A stretch of DNA of 38,683 nt, taken from Verrucomicrobiota bacterium. GTDB lineage: Bacteria > Verrucomicrobiota > Verrucomicrobiia > Limisphaerales > JAFGQR01. The stretch lies in the NCBI GenBank assembly GCA_016935555.1, contig JAFGQR010000197.1, forward strand, positions 1 to 38,683, read 5' to 3'. The notes under the pieces were generated by a model that had not been told where the DNA came from, searched no databases, and saw only the letters and a list, made by a program, of their open reading frames with translations. Of the stretch, positions 18,247 to 26,443 are shown piece by piece. Position numbers and translations under genes: made by a program. The number at the start of each line of letters is the position of its first letter. Positions within the stretch are counted from its first letter, which is position 1.

Positions 18247-18346
18247 GAGCGGCTTCGGGCGCACCCCAAGGTCAAGCTTGTCGCGGTGCAAAGGATGGCT
18301 GCCGCAGGGCCGCAAGGAACCCGACCGGCCCGCGAGTTCGTCCCCG

Positions 18347-18463
18347 ATGACGCCGGCCGATCGCGATTCGAACGCGAAGGTCCGGTGGCTCTGCGCCCAA
18401 CTGGGATTGGCCGATCGCACGGAAATCGAGCTTTTCCAAGGCGGCCATAGCATCAACGGCGTG
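18347..18463 (+). pseudogene. C-terminal fragment of an alpha/beta hydrolase
   Basis: In a different frame from the preceding fragment, the translation reads TPADRDSNAKVRWLCAQLG, LADRTEIELFQGGHSING. The GGH-x-I-N pattern is the C-terminal catalytic-His region of secreted esterase/dienelactone-hydrolase-like enzymes of this group. Similarity ends at about 18458, and no N-terminal part or nucleophile elbow is present. It overlaps the end of the minus-strand FG-GAP gene. Identification is from recalled family motifs. Confidence 0.5.
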
Positions 18464-19700
18464 GTCTGCTTTTCCGGAAGCGCCGCGAATCAAGAAAACC
18501 CGTATGAGTTGGGGAGGACGTCACCCGCCGGTTTTCCAGCAAGTCCACATGGTTGCGGCCCGCGTTGGCATTGTCCTTACGCGGACGCCAGAGCTTGCCC
18601 ACGAGGTCCAGGTCGCCGTCCTTGTCCACATCGCCAGCGACAATCAGGTGTCCGCCCAGGTTGGCGTCGAGGATCACATGCTCCACGAACTGGCCGCCCC
18701 GGCCGTCGCGATTCTCCCAGATGAACCAGCGCGGCGGTTTGTCGCCGGGAATGCCCTCCATCTCGCAGGAGAACACGTCCGGGTCGCCGTCGTTGTCGAA
18801 GTCCGCGACGACCAGCGAGTGGTAGGCGCCGCGCGCGGCGGCATCGCCCTGGGGAAGGGCATGCAATGTCCAGGCCCCCCCTTTCCCGTCGAGGTTCTCC
18901 AGCCAGCCGATCCGCCCGGCCTTGATTTCGTTCTCGGTCATCACGAGGTCGGTGTCGCCGTCGCGGTCCACATCGAGGGCCACGCAATGCGTGCCCAGCG
19001 GGAAAGGCTGTCTCGGATTCCCGAACGGGATGTTCTCGTGCGCCACCCAGCGCGTGCCCTTGCCGTCGGCGTTCTCGAACCAGAGATTCGACCGCGCCAC
19101 ATCGAGATCGCCATCGCCGTCCAGGTCGCCCACGCCAATGCCGGCATGCACGCCCGGTCCGATGTCATGCCGTGGCCATGGCTGGCGCGGATCGCGGGGA
19201 ATGCGATACCAGCGGAGATTGTTCCGGTCGGACATGGTGAGGACATCCGGCCGGCCATCCTCGTCCACATCCGCCACCACCAAGTCGTGCACGGCCGCCA
19301 GGTCGCGGTCGAACAGGATGCGCTCGAACAGTTCCGCGCGCGGCTTGCCCGTGTTGCGATACCAGGCGCCGCCCGCGATGAAATCCACCCAGCCGTCCCC
19401 GTCCACGTCGAGGGCCGCACCGCCCACGTCGGATGGGGAGTTGGTGCCCAGGGTGTGGCGCTCCCAGCGGGTCAACGTTTCCTGGCGATACCACAAGATC
19501 GGGGCGCGCGTCTGGCCGGTGATGTAATCCAGCCGCCCATCCCGGTCCAGGTCCGCCAGCGCGGTTTGGGCCCACGACGCGCCCGGCAACTGGCGATCGA
19601 GGAAGTGGTGCTGGAAGGGAAACCCGCCCGGCGCCGCGGGGAGCGGGAGAGCGCCGAAGGCCAGCGTGTGGATGGCGAAAAGCAGGGCGAAGTGTTTCAT
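18453..19700 (-). CDS. Secreted FG-GAP/VCBS repeat protein
   Basis: The protein has 415 residues. The start at 19700 gives a clean signal peptide (MKHFALLFAIHTLAFGALPL); upstream in-frame starts would add 44 residues without secretion character. Seven repeats of the type D-x-D-x-D-G-x-x-D follow: DLDRDGRLDYI, DVDGDGWVDFI, DVDEDGRPDVL, DLDGDGDLDVA, DVDRDGDTDLV, DFDNDGDPDVF and DVDKDGDLDLV. They form a calcium-binding seven-bladed propeller as in integrin-alpha-like proteins. It is probably an extracellular binding protein. Related proteins commonly end soon after a GRNHVDLLEN-like motif; here about 24 further residues run into the debris at 18453-18525, so the original stop may be lost. No enzyme motif is seen. 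Confidence 0.85.
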   Translation of the reverse strand: MKHFALLFAIHTLAFGALPLPAAPGGFPFQHHFLDRQLPGASWAQTALADLDRDGRLDYITGQTRAPILWYRQETLTRWERHTLGTNSPSDVGGAALDVDGDGWVDFIAGGAWYRNTGKPRAELFERILFDRDLAAVHDLVVADVDEDGRPDVLTMSDRNNLRWYRIPRDPRQPWPRHDIGPGVHAGIGVGDLDGDGDLDVARSNLWFENADGKGTRWVAHENIPFGNPRQPFPLGTHCVALDVDRDGDTDLVMTENEIKAGRIGWLENLDGKGGAWTLHALPQGDAAARGAYHSLVVADFDNDGDPDVFSCEMEGIPGDKPPRWFIWENRDGRGGQFVEHVILDANLGGHLIVAGDVDKDGDLDLVGKLWRPRKDNANAGRNHVDLLENRRVTSSPTHTGFLDSRRFRKSRPRR

Positions 19701-20107
19701 GATGCAGAGTTCGACGACCATTTGACGGCATCTGTTCACCGGCCAGGGTGCGGCCCCCGCCGAGGACCACGGCCGGAGACGTCCATGAACATCTGGGCGC
19801 TCCAAGAAAGGGCAGTGCCTTGCGGACAACAAATGGAGGCCAGAATCGTCGGCATCTGTAGAGGGTTAACAAGATTGATTTCTCGTTGAGGATCAAGCGG
19901 TTCCCCAGGCGACAGTCAACCACACCGGCGCCAGAGGCGGATGATGAGTCGCCGGCGCGCCGCCCATCCCGCCAAAGCTCACACGCAGCATCCCCGATGC
20001 GACGCCGGAATTCAAGCCGGGCAGATGAAACGGCCATGAGCGCCGACTGTGCACGGCTGCCTTTCGAATTGATCGAAGCGTGGCGGGCTGTTACATCCTC
20101 CCGCGTC
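19701..20107. other. Divergent intergenic region before the sensor kinase
   Basis: This 407-base region lies between the divergent FG-GAP gene and the sensor kinase. The kinase frame is open from 19886, but residues there are Arg/Ser/Ala-rich with no domain or secretion character, so I treat it as leader DNA. I found no promoter with two good hexamers; TTGATC at 20069 with TACATC at 20092 is weak and would leave almost no leader. Confidence 0.45.
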
Positions 20108-23100
20108 ATGCAGTCCTCAGAGTTCTCATGCGCGCGGTTTCCCGGGGTGCGCCGGAGGTGGCGTGCGGCGGCGGCGTGGACGCGATGGGGCCTGGGATTG
20201 GCCCTCGGCGTGCGGATCAGCGGGGGCGTTGCACTGTCCGCTGACGCGGCCGATTACATCATGGAACGGTGGCAGGTTGACGAAGGCCTGCCGCAAACCT
20301 CGGTGACTTCCATCGCTCAGACACCCGACGGCTACTTGTGGCTCGGCACATTCAACGGGCTGGCGCGGTTTGACGGGATGCGCTTTGTCGTGTTCGACGA
20401 AGGCAACACACCCGCTCTCGGCAGCAGCCGGATCATCCAACTGCGGACCGATGTGCATGATGGGGGGCTGTGGATTGTGACGGAGCCCGGCGGACTGGCG
20501 CGCCTGGTCGGGGGCAAGTGCTTCAGGTATGGCCCCGAGCAAGGCGTGCCGGCCGTGGGCATCCATGCCCTGGCACAAGACTCGGACGGCGCATTGCGGC
20601 TCGTGGATCGGCTGGGCGGCTTGCACCAGGTCGCGCGGAGCCACATTGTGCCGCTGGAGAGCGCGGCCAGCCGCGGAACCCCGGATGAACCCCGGCTGCT
20701 GTTCGCGGACAACGGTGCGTGCTGGGTTGTCCGGCAGGGCAAAGCCACGGCCAGCGCGCTTGCCCCTCTGAGGATCCCCAGTGCGGCTGGCCCCCAGCCC
20801 TCTGTGACCGAACTGCGCATCGTCTGCGCGACGCCCGGCTGCGACGGCGGGTATTGGCTGGCGACGACGTCCGGAGTATACCGGCTGAAAGGAGGACAAC
20901 CCCCCGCCGCAATCGGCACATTCCCGGAGCCGTTGGGCGATTTGAAAGTCATCCTCGAGGACGCCAGCGGCGACTTCCTGTTGGGCAGTTGGAGCCGGGG
21001 GCTGATCCGATGGAATCCTGCCGGGCGGTGGGAGTGCTTCAAGCCGGGAACGGATTCGAGCGGGGCCACGCTGATGGCTCTGTTCAGGGACCGCGAAGGC
21101 ATGCTGTGGGTGGGGACGGGCAACCGAGGCTTGTATCGGCTCAGGCGCAGATTGTTTCGCATGTATGACACGCGAGACGGGCTGCCTGCCGATGCGGTGA
21201 CCTCCCTCTGTGCCGACCGCACGGGCCGCGTGTGGATTGGAGTCAACGGCGGCGGTCTGAACTGCTGGGAGGACGGACGTTTGACGCGGATGACGGACCC
21301 GCCTGAGCTGGGTCGGTATCCGTTGGTCTACTCGGTGCTGGCGGATCGGAAGGACGCGGTATGGATAGGGCTCTACGGGCGAACGGTGTTGCGGCTCCAA
21401 AACGGGGTTTTGACGACGCACTTTCTGGCGCCCGAGGAGTTCACCGCGACGCCTCGAGTGCTGTTTGAGGATCAGGCGGGTGCGGTGTGGCTGGGCACCG
21501 AGCGTGGTCTCCACCGCCACCAGGGCGCCCGCTTCACGCGATACACCCGACAGGAGGGTCTCTCGCACGACGACGTGAGGGCCTTGACGGAGGACCGCCG
21601 CGGCACGCTCTACATTGGCACCGGCGGCGGCGGACTGAATGTCCTGCGCGCCGGCCAGTTCACGCAGTATACCGAGCGCGACGGATTGGCGGACAATCAT
21701 ATCGCCGCGCTATGGGTGGACCGGGAAGACACCTTGTGGATCGGCACGGTGAACGGCGGTCTGAGCCGCTTCAAACACGGCCGATTTGTCAACATCACGG
21801 TTCGCGACGGACTGCCCTCCAACACCATTGGCACGTTGCTCGAAGACGAGAGCGGGGACCTGTGGCTGGGTTCGAACCGCGGCATCCTGCGTTTGAGGAA
21901 GGAACTTGCCAATGAATACGCCGAGGGCCGGCGGCACGACCTGCAGTGCCAGGTGTTCAATCGCTCCGATGGGCTCAACACCGTCGAGTGCGTGGGCGGC
22001 GGGCAGCCGGCGTCGTGGAAAACCGCTGACGGGAGGCTGTGGTTCAGCACCGCGAACGGGGTGGCCGTGGTGGATCCAAAGCACTTGCCGTCCAATCCGC
22101 TCCCCCCGTCGGTGGTGATTGAAGAGGTGGTTCTGGACGACGAGGTGCATGATCTTCAGCATGCGGTGTCGGTCACTCAACACCCCGGCTCCAAGCAGGC
22201 CCGGGAGCAACGCCACCTGCCCCATGCGCCTCGCCGCGCTTCGGTGTTCACGGTGCCGGCAGGGATTCAACGCGTGGAGTTCCGTTTCACAGGTCTCAGC
22301 CTCGAGGCGCCGGAGAAAGTCCGCTTTCGCTACCAACTGGAGGGGCTGGACGATGACTGGATTGAAGCGGGGCTGCGACGGACGGCCCACTACACGCGAC
22401 TTCCGAGCGGCCGATACCGTTTTCGCGTCACGGCCTGCAACGGCGACGGTGTGTGGAACGAAAGTGGCGTGGCGCTTCCCGTGGATATTGTGCCGGTGTG
22501 GTGGCAGGCGGGGTGGGCCCGCGCGGCGGCCTTGGGTGCCGTGGCCGGGCTGGCCTGCTGGTCTGTCGAAGCCAGGGTGCGACGCCTGAAGCGCAGACGG
22601 GCGGCGCAGGACGCTTTTTCACAGCGTCTGCTGGACTCGCAGGAGGCGGAGCGCAAACGCATCGCAGCCGAGTTGCACGACAGCCTTGGCCAGAACCTCC
22701 TGGTCATCAAGAACCGGGCCCTGCTGGGCTTGCAGCATGCCGCGGACACGGCTCCCGCCGTCGAACAGTTCGATGAAATCTCCCGGATGGCTTCCCACAC
22801 GCTGGAGGAAGTCCGCGAAATTTCACGCAATCTGCGGCCGCATCAACTGGATCGCCTGGGTTTGACCAAAGCGCTCCAGTCAATGGCCGCCGAGGTGTCC
22901 CGCGCTTCGGGCATCCTTATCAGCATTGACTTCGATTCGCTGGACCGGCTGTTGCCGCCCTCTCTGGAAATCCACCTCTTTCGCATTGTCCAGGAACTGC
23001 TCAACAACATCGTGAAACACTCCCGTGCCAGCAATGCCCGTGTCGCCGCTCGCCTGCGAGCACACCAGATCACGCTGACCATCGAAGACGACGGCTGCGG

Positions 23101-23305
23101 CTTCGACGCGGAGCGCCTGAGCGCGGGTTCGGAGCACCGGGGATTGGGCTTGAGCGGCATTCACGAGCGCGTCTGCCTGCTGCGCGGGGCCGCACGCTGC
23201 GACTCGCGCCAGGCCGGCGGGACACGGTGGGCCATCGACATTCCCGTCGCGCCTGGAACCCCGGCGGACGGCACAGCCGGCTCCCCGACCATCGCCGCGA
23301 CTTAA
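20108..23305 (+). CDS. Membrane sensor histidine kinase with Reg_prop propeller and Y_Y_Y domain (NarL/HPK7 type)
   Basis: The protein has 1065 residues. The ATG at 20108 puts an N-terminal hydrophobic leader (WGLGLALGVRISGG) before the sensor. Residues about 45-660 are Reg_prop repeats of the form EGLP-x-(D/T)-x-V-x-S/L...W-G-x-GGL (DGYLWLGTFNGLARFDG, GRVWIGVNGGGLNC, DTLWIGTVNGGLSRF), which form a periplasmic ligand-sensing propeller. A Y_Y_Y domain lies at about 718-795 and one transmembrane helix at about 800-820. The HisKA_3 domain has phospho-accepting His857 in ELHDSLGQN. The HATPase domain shows its N box (LLNNIVKHSRA, from about 964), DDGCGF and GLGLSGIHERV. Unlike Bacteroidetes hybrid systems there is no receiver or DNA-binding domain, so output must pass to the downstream regulators. 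Ligand unknown; sugars are the usual signal for this sensor type. Confidence 0.92.
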   Translation: MQSSEFSCARFPGVRRRWRAAAAWTRWGLGLALGVRISGGVALSADAADYIMERWQVDEGLPQTSVTSIAQTPDGYLWLGTFNGLARFDGMRFVVFDEGNTPALGSSRIIQLRTDVHDGGLWIVTEPGGLARLVGGKCFRYGPEQGVPAVGIHALAQDSDGALRLVDRLGGLHQVARSHIVPLESAASRGTPDEPRLLFADNGACWVVRQGKATASALAPLRIPSAAGPQPSVTELRIVCATPGCDGGYWLATTSGVYRLKGGQPPAAIGTFPEPLGDLKVILEDASGDFLLGSWSRGLIRWNPAGRWECFKPGTDSSGATLMALFRDREGMLWVGTGNRGLYRLRRRLFRMYDTRDGLPADAVTSLCADRTGRVWIGVNGGGLNCWEDGRLTRMTDPPELGRYPLVYSVLADRKDAVWIGLYGRTVLRLQNGVLTTHFLAPEEFTATPRVLFEDQAGAVWLGTERGLHRHQGARFTRYTRQEGLSHDDVRALTEDRRGTLYIGTGGGGLNVLRAGQFTQYTERDGLADNHIAALWVDREDTLWIGTVNGGLSRFKHGRFVNITVRDGLPSNTIGTLLEDESGDLWLGSNRGILRLRKELANEYAEGRRHDLQCQVFNRSDGLNTVECVGGGQPASWKTADGRLWFSTANGVAVVDPKHLPSNPLPPSVVIEEVVLDDEVHDLQHAVSVTQHPGSKQAREQRHLPHAPRRASVFTVPAGIQRVEFRFTGLSLEAPEKVRFRYQLEGLDDDWIEAGLRRTAHYTRLPSGRYRFRVTACNGDGVWNESGVALPVDIVPVWWQAGWARAAALGAVAGLACWSVEARVRRLKRRRAAQDAFSQRLLDSQEAERKRIAAELHDSLGQNLLVIKNRALLGLQHAADTAPAVEQFDEISRMASHTLEEVREISRNLRPHQLDRLGLTKALQSMAAEVSRASGILISIDFDSLDRLLPPSLEIHLFRIVQELLNNIVKHSRASNARVAARLRAHQITLTIEDDGCGFDAERLSAGSEHRGLGLSGIHERVCLLRGAARCDSRQAGGTRWAIDIPVAPGTPADGTAGSPTIAAT

Positions 23306-23365
23306 ACACTGACACCCCGAGACCCGGGTTCCAAACGCGATATCCATCCAAGCCCTCAACGCGCT

Positions 23366-23382
23366 GGTGCCGGCCCGGCACC
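23366..23382. promoter_or_regulatory. Perfect short palindrome between kinase and regulator
   Basis: GGTGCCGG-C-CCGGCACC is an 8-bp perfect inverted repeat with one central base in the 112-base gap between the kinase stop and the regulator start. It could be an operator or a small mRNA hairpin. It could also be chance in GC-rich DNA. Confidence 0.3.
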
Positions 23383-23417
23383 CATGCCGCTGAAGGCGTC
23401 GAAGAAGCAACCATCCC

Positions 23418-24071
23418 ATGCCCGCACGAACTCGCATCCTGATTGCCGACGATCACCCGCTCTTTCGCAAGGGCCTGCGTGAAACGATTGAAACCAACCG
23501 CACTTTTCAGGTCGTCGGCGAGGCGAGCGAGGGTCGGGAGGCGCTCCAAAGGATTCGCGACCTCAAGCCCGACGTCTGCATTCTGGACATCAACATGCCG
23601 GGTGTGGACGGCCTGGCCGTCGCGCGGCAAATGCGCTCGTCGCGGATGGCGACGGCGGTGATCATACTCACCATGTACAAGGAGGAAGACCTGTTCAACG
23701 CCGCGATGGATCTGGGCGTGAAAGGCTATGTGCTCAAGGAGAGCGCGGTCACCGACATCCTCGACGCGGTCCGAAGCGTCAAGGCCGGACACACCTACCT
23801 CAGCCCCACACTCGCCGATTTCCTGATCGCCCGGCGCGCCGGCGCCGATGCGCTCCGGGCAAAAAAGCCGGGGCTGGATCAGCTCACGCCCGCCGAACGG
23901 CGCATTCTCAAGCTCATTGCCGAAGACAAGACCAGCAAGGAGATTGCCGACGAGCTCGGCCTGAGCCCGCGCACGGTCGAGAACCACCGCACCAATATCT
24001 GCGCGAAGCTCGACGTCCACGGTGTGCACAGCCTTCTGAAATTCGCCTACGACCACAAGTCGCACCTCTGA
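23418..24071 (+). CDS. NarL/FixJ-type response regulator
   Basis: The protein has 217 residues. The receiver domain (1-125) has the acidic pair Asp11/Asp12, phospho-acceptor Asp57 (CILDINMPG), Thr85 and Lys107 (GYVLKES), so all switch residues are intact. A linker leads to a LuxR-type helix-turn-helix at about 150-210 (LTPAERRILKLIAEDKTSKE, then IADELGLSPRTVENHRTNI). It is the natural partner of the HPK7-type kinase 112 bases upstream. Probable targets are the downstream secreted-protein genes and itself; a NarL-like dyad sits 12 bases after its stop. Pairing is inferred from adjacency and family. Confidence 0.93.
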   Translation: MPARTRILIADDHPLFRKGLRETIETNRTFQVVGEASEGREALQRIRDLKPDVCILDINMPGVDGLAVARQMRSSRMATAVIILTMYKEEDLFNAAMDLGVKGYVLKESAVTDILDAVRSVKAGHTYLSPTLADFLIARRAGADALRAKKPGLDQLTPAERRILKLIAEDKTSKEIADELGLSPRTVENHRTNICAKLDVHGVHSLLKFAYDHKSHL

Positions 24072-24082
24072 GTAAAGCCCTC

Positions 24083-24097
24083 TACTCCGAAGAGGTA
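24083..24097. promoter_or_regulatory. Candidate NarL-type operator dyad
   Basis: TACTCCGAAGAGGTA contains two inverted heptamers. The reverse-strand half TACCTCT fits the NarL consensus TACYYMT fully, and the forward half TACTCCG fits six of seven. Their spacing is one base rather than the usual two. It lies in the 228-base gap before the stand-alone receiver gene, a suitable place for control of the downstream operon. Confidence 0.4.
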
Positions 24098-24299
24098 GTC
24101 CCCTCTATTGTCATTCGGAGCGCATTGTTCAAACTGGCACCCGACAGCGTCAGGCTGCCTGGATTCTCATGCGTGCCCGAGCCCATCGCGTTTCTGCAAG
24201 ACACCCGGCGCCCCACCAGGGCGCGGCCTGTTGGGGGTGTCCCCGCTGGGAGGCTGGGCGAGTGATCCTTGAACACTCCACGCGACGCCGATTGTGAGA

Positions 24300-24695
24300 A
24301 TGATGATCGTCGATGACCACGAAGCTTTTCGCCAGGTGATCAAGGCGCAGCTCCAAACGATCGGGGCGGAGTGCGTCGAATGCGTGGACGGCCGGGACGC
24401 ACTCGCCCAGTATCCCGGGTGCCAGCCGGACGTGGTGTTGATGGACATTTCCATGAAAGGTCTGGATGGCTTGAGCGCGACCGCGCAGATCACGGCCCGC
24501 TTCCCCGCCGCCCGGATCGTCATGCTCACCGAATATGACGACGACGACCTGCGCCAAGCCGCCCAGGAGGCCGGTGCGCTCGGCTACCTGCTGAAAGACG
24601 ATCTGTCGCGCCTGCCTGCCGTCCTGGAACAGGCGCTTCGCACGCCGACTCTGCCCGGCCACCCCATTCCCCCCCCCAACCCCGCGATGACATGA
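24300..24695 (+). CDS. Stand-alone receiver-domain protein (CheY-like)
   Basis: The protein has 131 residues from the ATG at 24300; an in-frame GTG lies two codons upstream. It holds one receiver domain with Asp5/Asp6, phospho-acceptor Asp49 (VVLMDISMKGLDG), Thr77 and Lys99 (GYLLKDD). There is no DNA-binding or enzymatic output domain. The C-terminal tail is Pro-rich and encoded across a run of nine C's. The stop overlaps the next start (ATGA, 24692-24695), so translation is probably coupled to a secreted protein gene, which is unusual for a receiver. It could be a phosphate sink for the upstream kinase, act on an unknown partner, or be a shortened NarL-type regulator. Confidence 0.88.
   Translation: MMIVDDHEAFRQVIKAQLQTIGAECVECVDGRDALAQYPGCQPDVVLMDISMKGLDGLSATAQITARFPAARIVMLTEYDDDDLRQAAQEAGALGYLLKDDLSRLPAVLEQALRTPTLPGHPIPPPNPAMT
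24669..24677 (+). repeat. C9 homopolymer tract within the receiver gene
   Basis: Nine consecutive C's encode part of the Pro-rich tail of the stand-alone receiver, just before the ATGA overlap. Slippage here would alter only the last few residues but would break or shift the coupling to the following gene. It may also be a sequencing-error site. Confidence 0.7.
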
Positions 24696-26443
24696 ATACC
24701 AAGCCGGCCCTGATTGCCACCGTGCTCTTGTCTTATCTTGCCTGTCCATGCGGCGCGCAGTGGTTAACCCAACACATCCCGCTTGTCCCGGGCTGGAATG
24801 CCGTTTTCCTCGAAGTTCAACCCGAACCGCGCGCGTGCGAGGAGGTGTTCAAGAATATGCCCATCGAGAGCGTGTGGAAGTGGGACCGCCGGTTTTCCAC
24901 GATGCAGTTCAACCTCGATCCGGCGGTCCTGCTGCCGGAGGCTCCGGACTGGCGGGTGTGGCTGCCGCCGACCGATCGGCGCGCTTTTCTCAGCCGGTTG
25001 TTCGAGCTTCAGGGTAGTCGTGCCTACCTGGTCAAGGTCGCGACCAACGCCATTCCGTTCATGCTGGCGGTCAAGGGCAGGGTGATGCTGCCGAACTTGG
25101 ATTGGTACCCGCACAGTCTAAACCTGGTCGGTTTTCCCGTTCACCCGGCTCATCCGCCCACCTTTACCGATTTCTTCCGGTTCACACCTGAAGTCGACAC
25201 GTCGCGGTATTATGCGAACGAGTTGTACCGCATCGATGCGCTGGGCGTCGGGCAGCGCATCGTGCAGCCAGCCCGGGACCACCTCCAACCCGGGGCCGCC
25301 TATTGGATCGGATGCGCCCGCGCGCCCGCACACCACTCGGCTCTGCACGTGACGCCGAAAGGGGTCAATGCGTTGGATTTTGGGGAGTTCCTGGTGCAGC
25401 GTGACTTGTCAATTAAGAACACCCATCCCTCCAGCGCAATCACGGTGTGGCTGCGCCAGCAGCCGTCGGAAGATCCGCCGCCGACAGGCGGTTTTCCGGA
25501 GTTGGCGGGTCCCGTGCCGCTATCGTACCTGGCCAAAAACGACACCAACGAGTGGGTCTGGAACCACTTCCCGGCGACGGGTTTGTCGCGGACGCTGGCG
25601 GCTGGCGAGGAGTGGGTGCTGCGCATGGGGGTGCGGCGGGTGGATCTTGCGCCCTACGAGCCGCAGGGCACGAACGGCGCCGCCTACCAGAGCATCCTGG
25701 AGGTCACCGATGCCGGCCAGTCGCTGTTAATCCGCATCCCGGCCCTGGTGAAAAAACCGGCTGACGTTGCGATGGTGGGTGCGTTGGAGGCCCACGATGA
25801 TAACGAGGGCCTGTGGGTGGGCCTGGCGACTGTGGGCCAGGTGAATGCTCCTGCTTACACAAACAGCCTGTTAAACACCCCGGCGCCGATCTCGTTCCGT
25901 CTCCTCGTGCATGTCGATGGCTACGCCCAGGCGCGGTTGCTCCAGCAGGTGGTGCTCGCATGGGACAACACCCTGACCAACGCACCCCACACCAACGGCA
26001 CCTATGCCCTCTGGGCCGGCGAACCCGGGCCGCCTGCGGACGCCACCGACCTCAGCCGGATCAGTTCCGTCGCGTTTCCGGTGATGCCTCCGCTGCTGCT
26101 GGATGGCGTCTTCACCAACGTTCTCTCGGGAACCATCGAGCTGGGCTGCGACGATCCCACCAATCCGTTTCTCCACCGCTACCATCCCATGCATGACAAC
26201 CTGGACTGGAGCTACCAGGCCCACACCAACGCCGTGGAAACCCGGACGAACTCGCGCGCGCTGATCCTGGCGTTCAACCCCATCACCAACGGCTGCGCGA
26301 ACCCGTACTACGGCGCCGACCTCGTCAGCGGCACCTACCACGAAACCATGTCCGGTCTGCGCGCCCAGCCGATTGTCATGGAGGGCACGTTTTCACTCCG
26401 ACGCATCAGTCGCATCAACCAATTGCAGGGCATGACACCATGA
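24692..26443 (+). CDS. Secreted protein of unknown function in the Tc-like cluster
   Basis: The protein has 583 residues with a signal peptide (NTKPALIATVLLSYLACPCG). The N-terminal part carries HIPLVPGWNAVFLEVQP and, about 100 residues later, SLNLVGFPVHP, two versions of a 'GWN-x-V / NLVG' motif. The middle is beta-rich. The C-terminal 110 residues hold NPFLHRYHPMHDNLDW, then SGTYHETMSGL and EGTFSLRRIS. I recall this motif set as recurrent at the ends of large secreted proteins of Verrucomicrobiota and Planctomycetota, but cannot name it. The gene overlaps both neighbours by ATGA, so it is translated with the receiver upstream and the tail-fibre-like protein downstream. No catalytic motif is seen. 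Confidence 0.85.
   Translation: MNTKPALIATVLLSYLACPCGAQWLTQHIPLVPGWNAVFLEVQPEPRACEEVFKNMPIESVWKWDRRFSTMQFNLDPAVLLPEAPDWRVWLPPTDRRAFLSRLFELQGSRAYLVKVATNAIPFMLAVKGRVMLPNLDWYPHSLNLVGFPVHPAHPPTFTDFFRFTPEVDTSRYYANELYRIDALGVGQRIVQPARDHLQPGAAYWIGCARAPAHHSALHVTPKGVNALDFGEFLVQRDLSIKNTHPSSAITVWLRQQPSEDPPPTGGFPELAGPVPLSYLAKNDTNEWVWNHFPATGLSRTLAAGEEWVLRMGVRRVDLAPYEPQGTNGAAYQSILEVTDAGQSLLIRIPALVKKPADVAMVGALEAHDDNEGLWVGLATVGQVNAPAYTNSLLNTPAPISFRLLVHVDGYAQARLLQQVVLAWDNTLTNAPHTNGTYALWAGEPGPPADATDLSRISSVAFPVMPPLLLDGVFTNVLSGTIELGCDDPTNPFLHRYHPMHDNLDWSYQAHTNAVETRTNSRALILAFNPITNGCANPYYGADLVSGTYHETMSGLRAQPIVMEGTFSLRRISRINQLQGMTP

Noticed and set aside
19886..20107. N-terminal extension of the sensor kinase
   Set aside because: The frame is open, but the residues lack any domain or leader character; the ATG at 20108 gives a sensible N-terminus.
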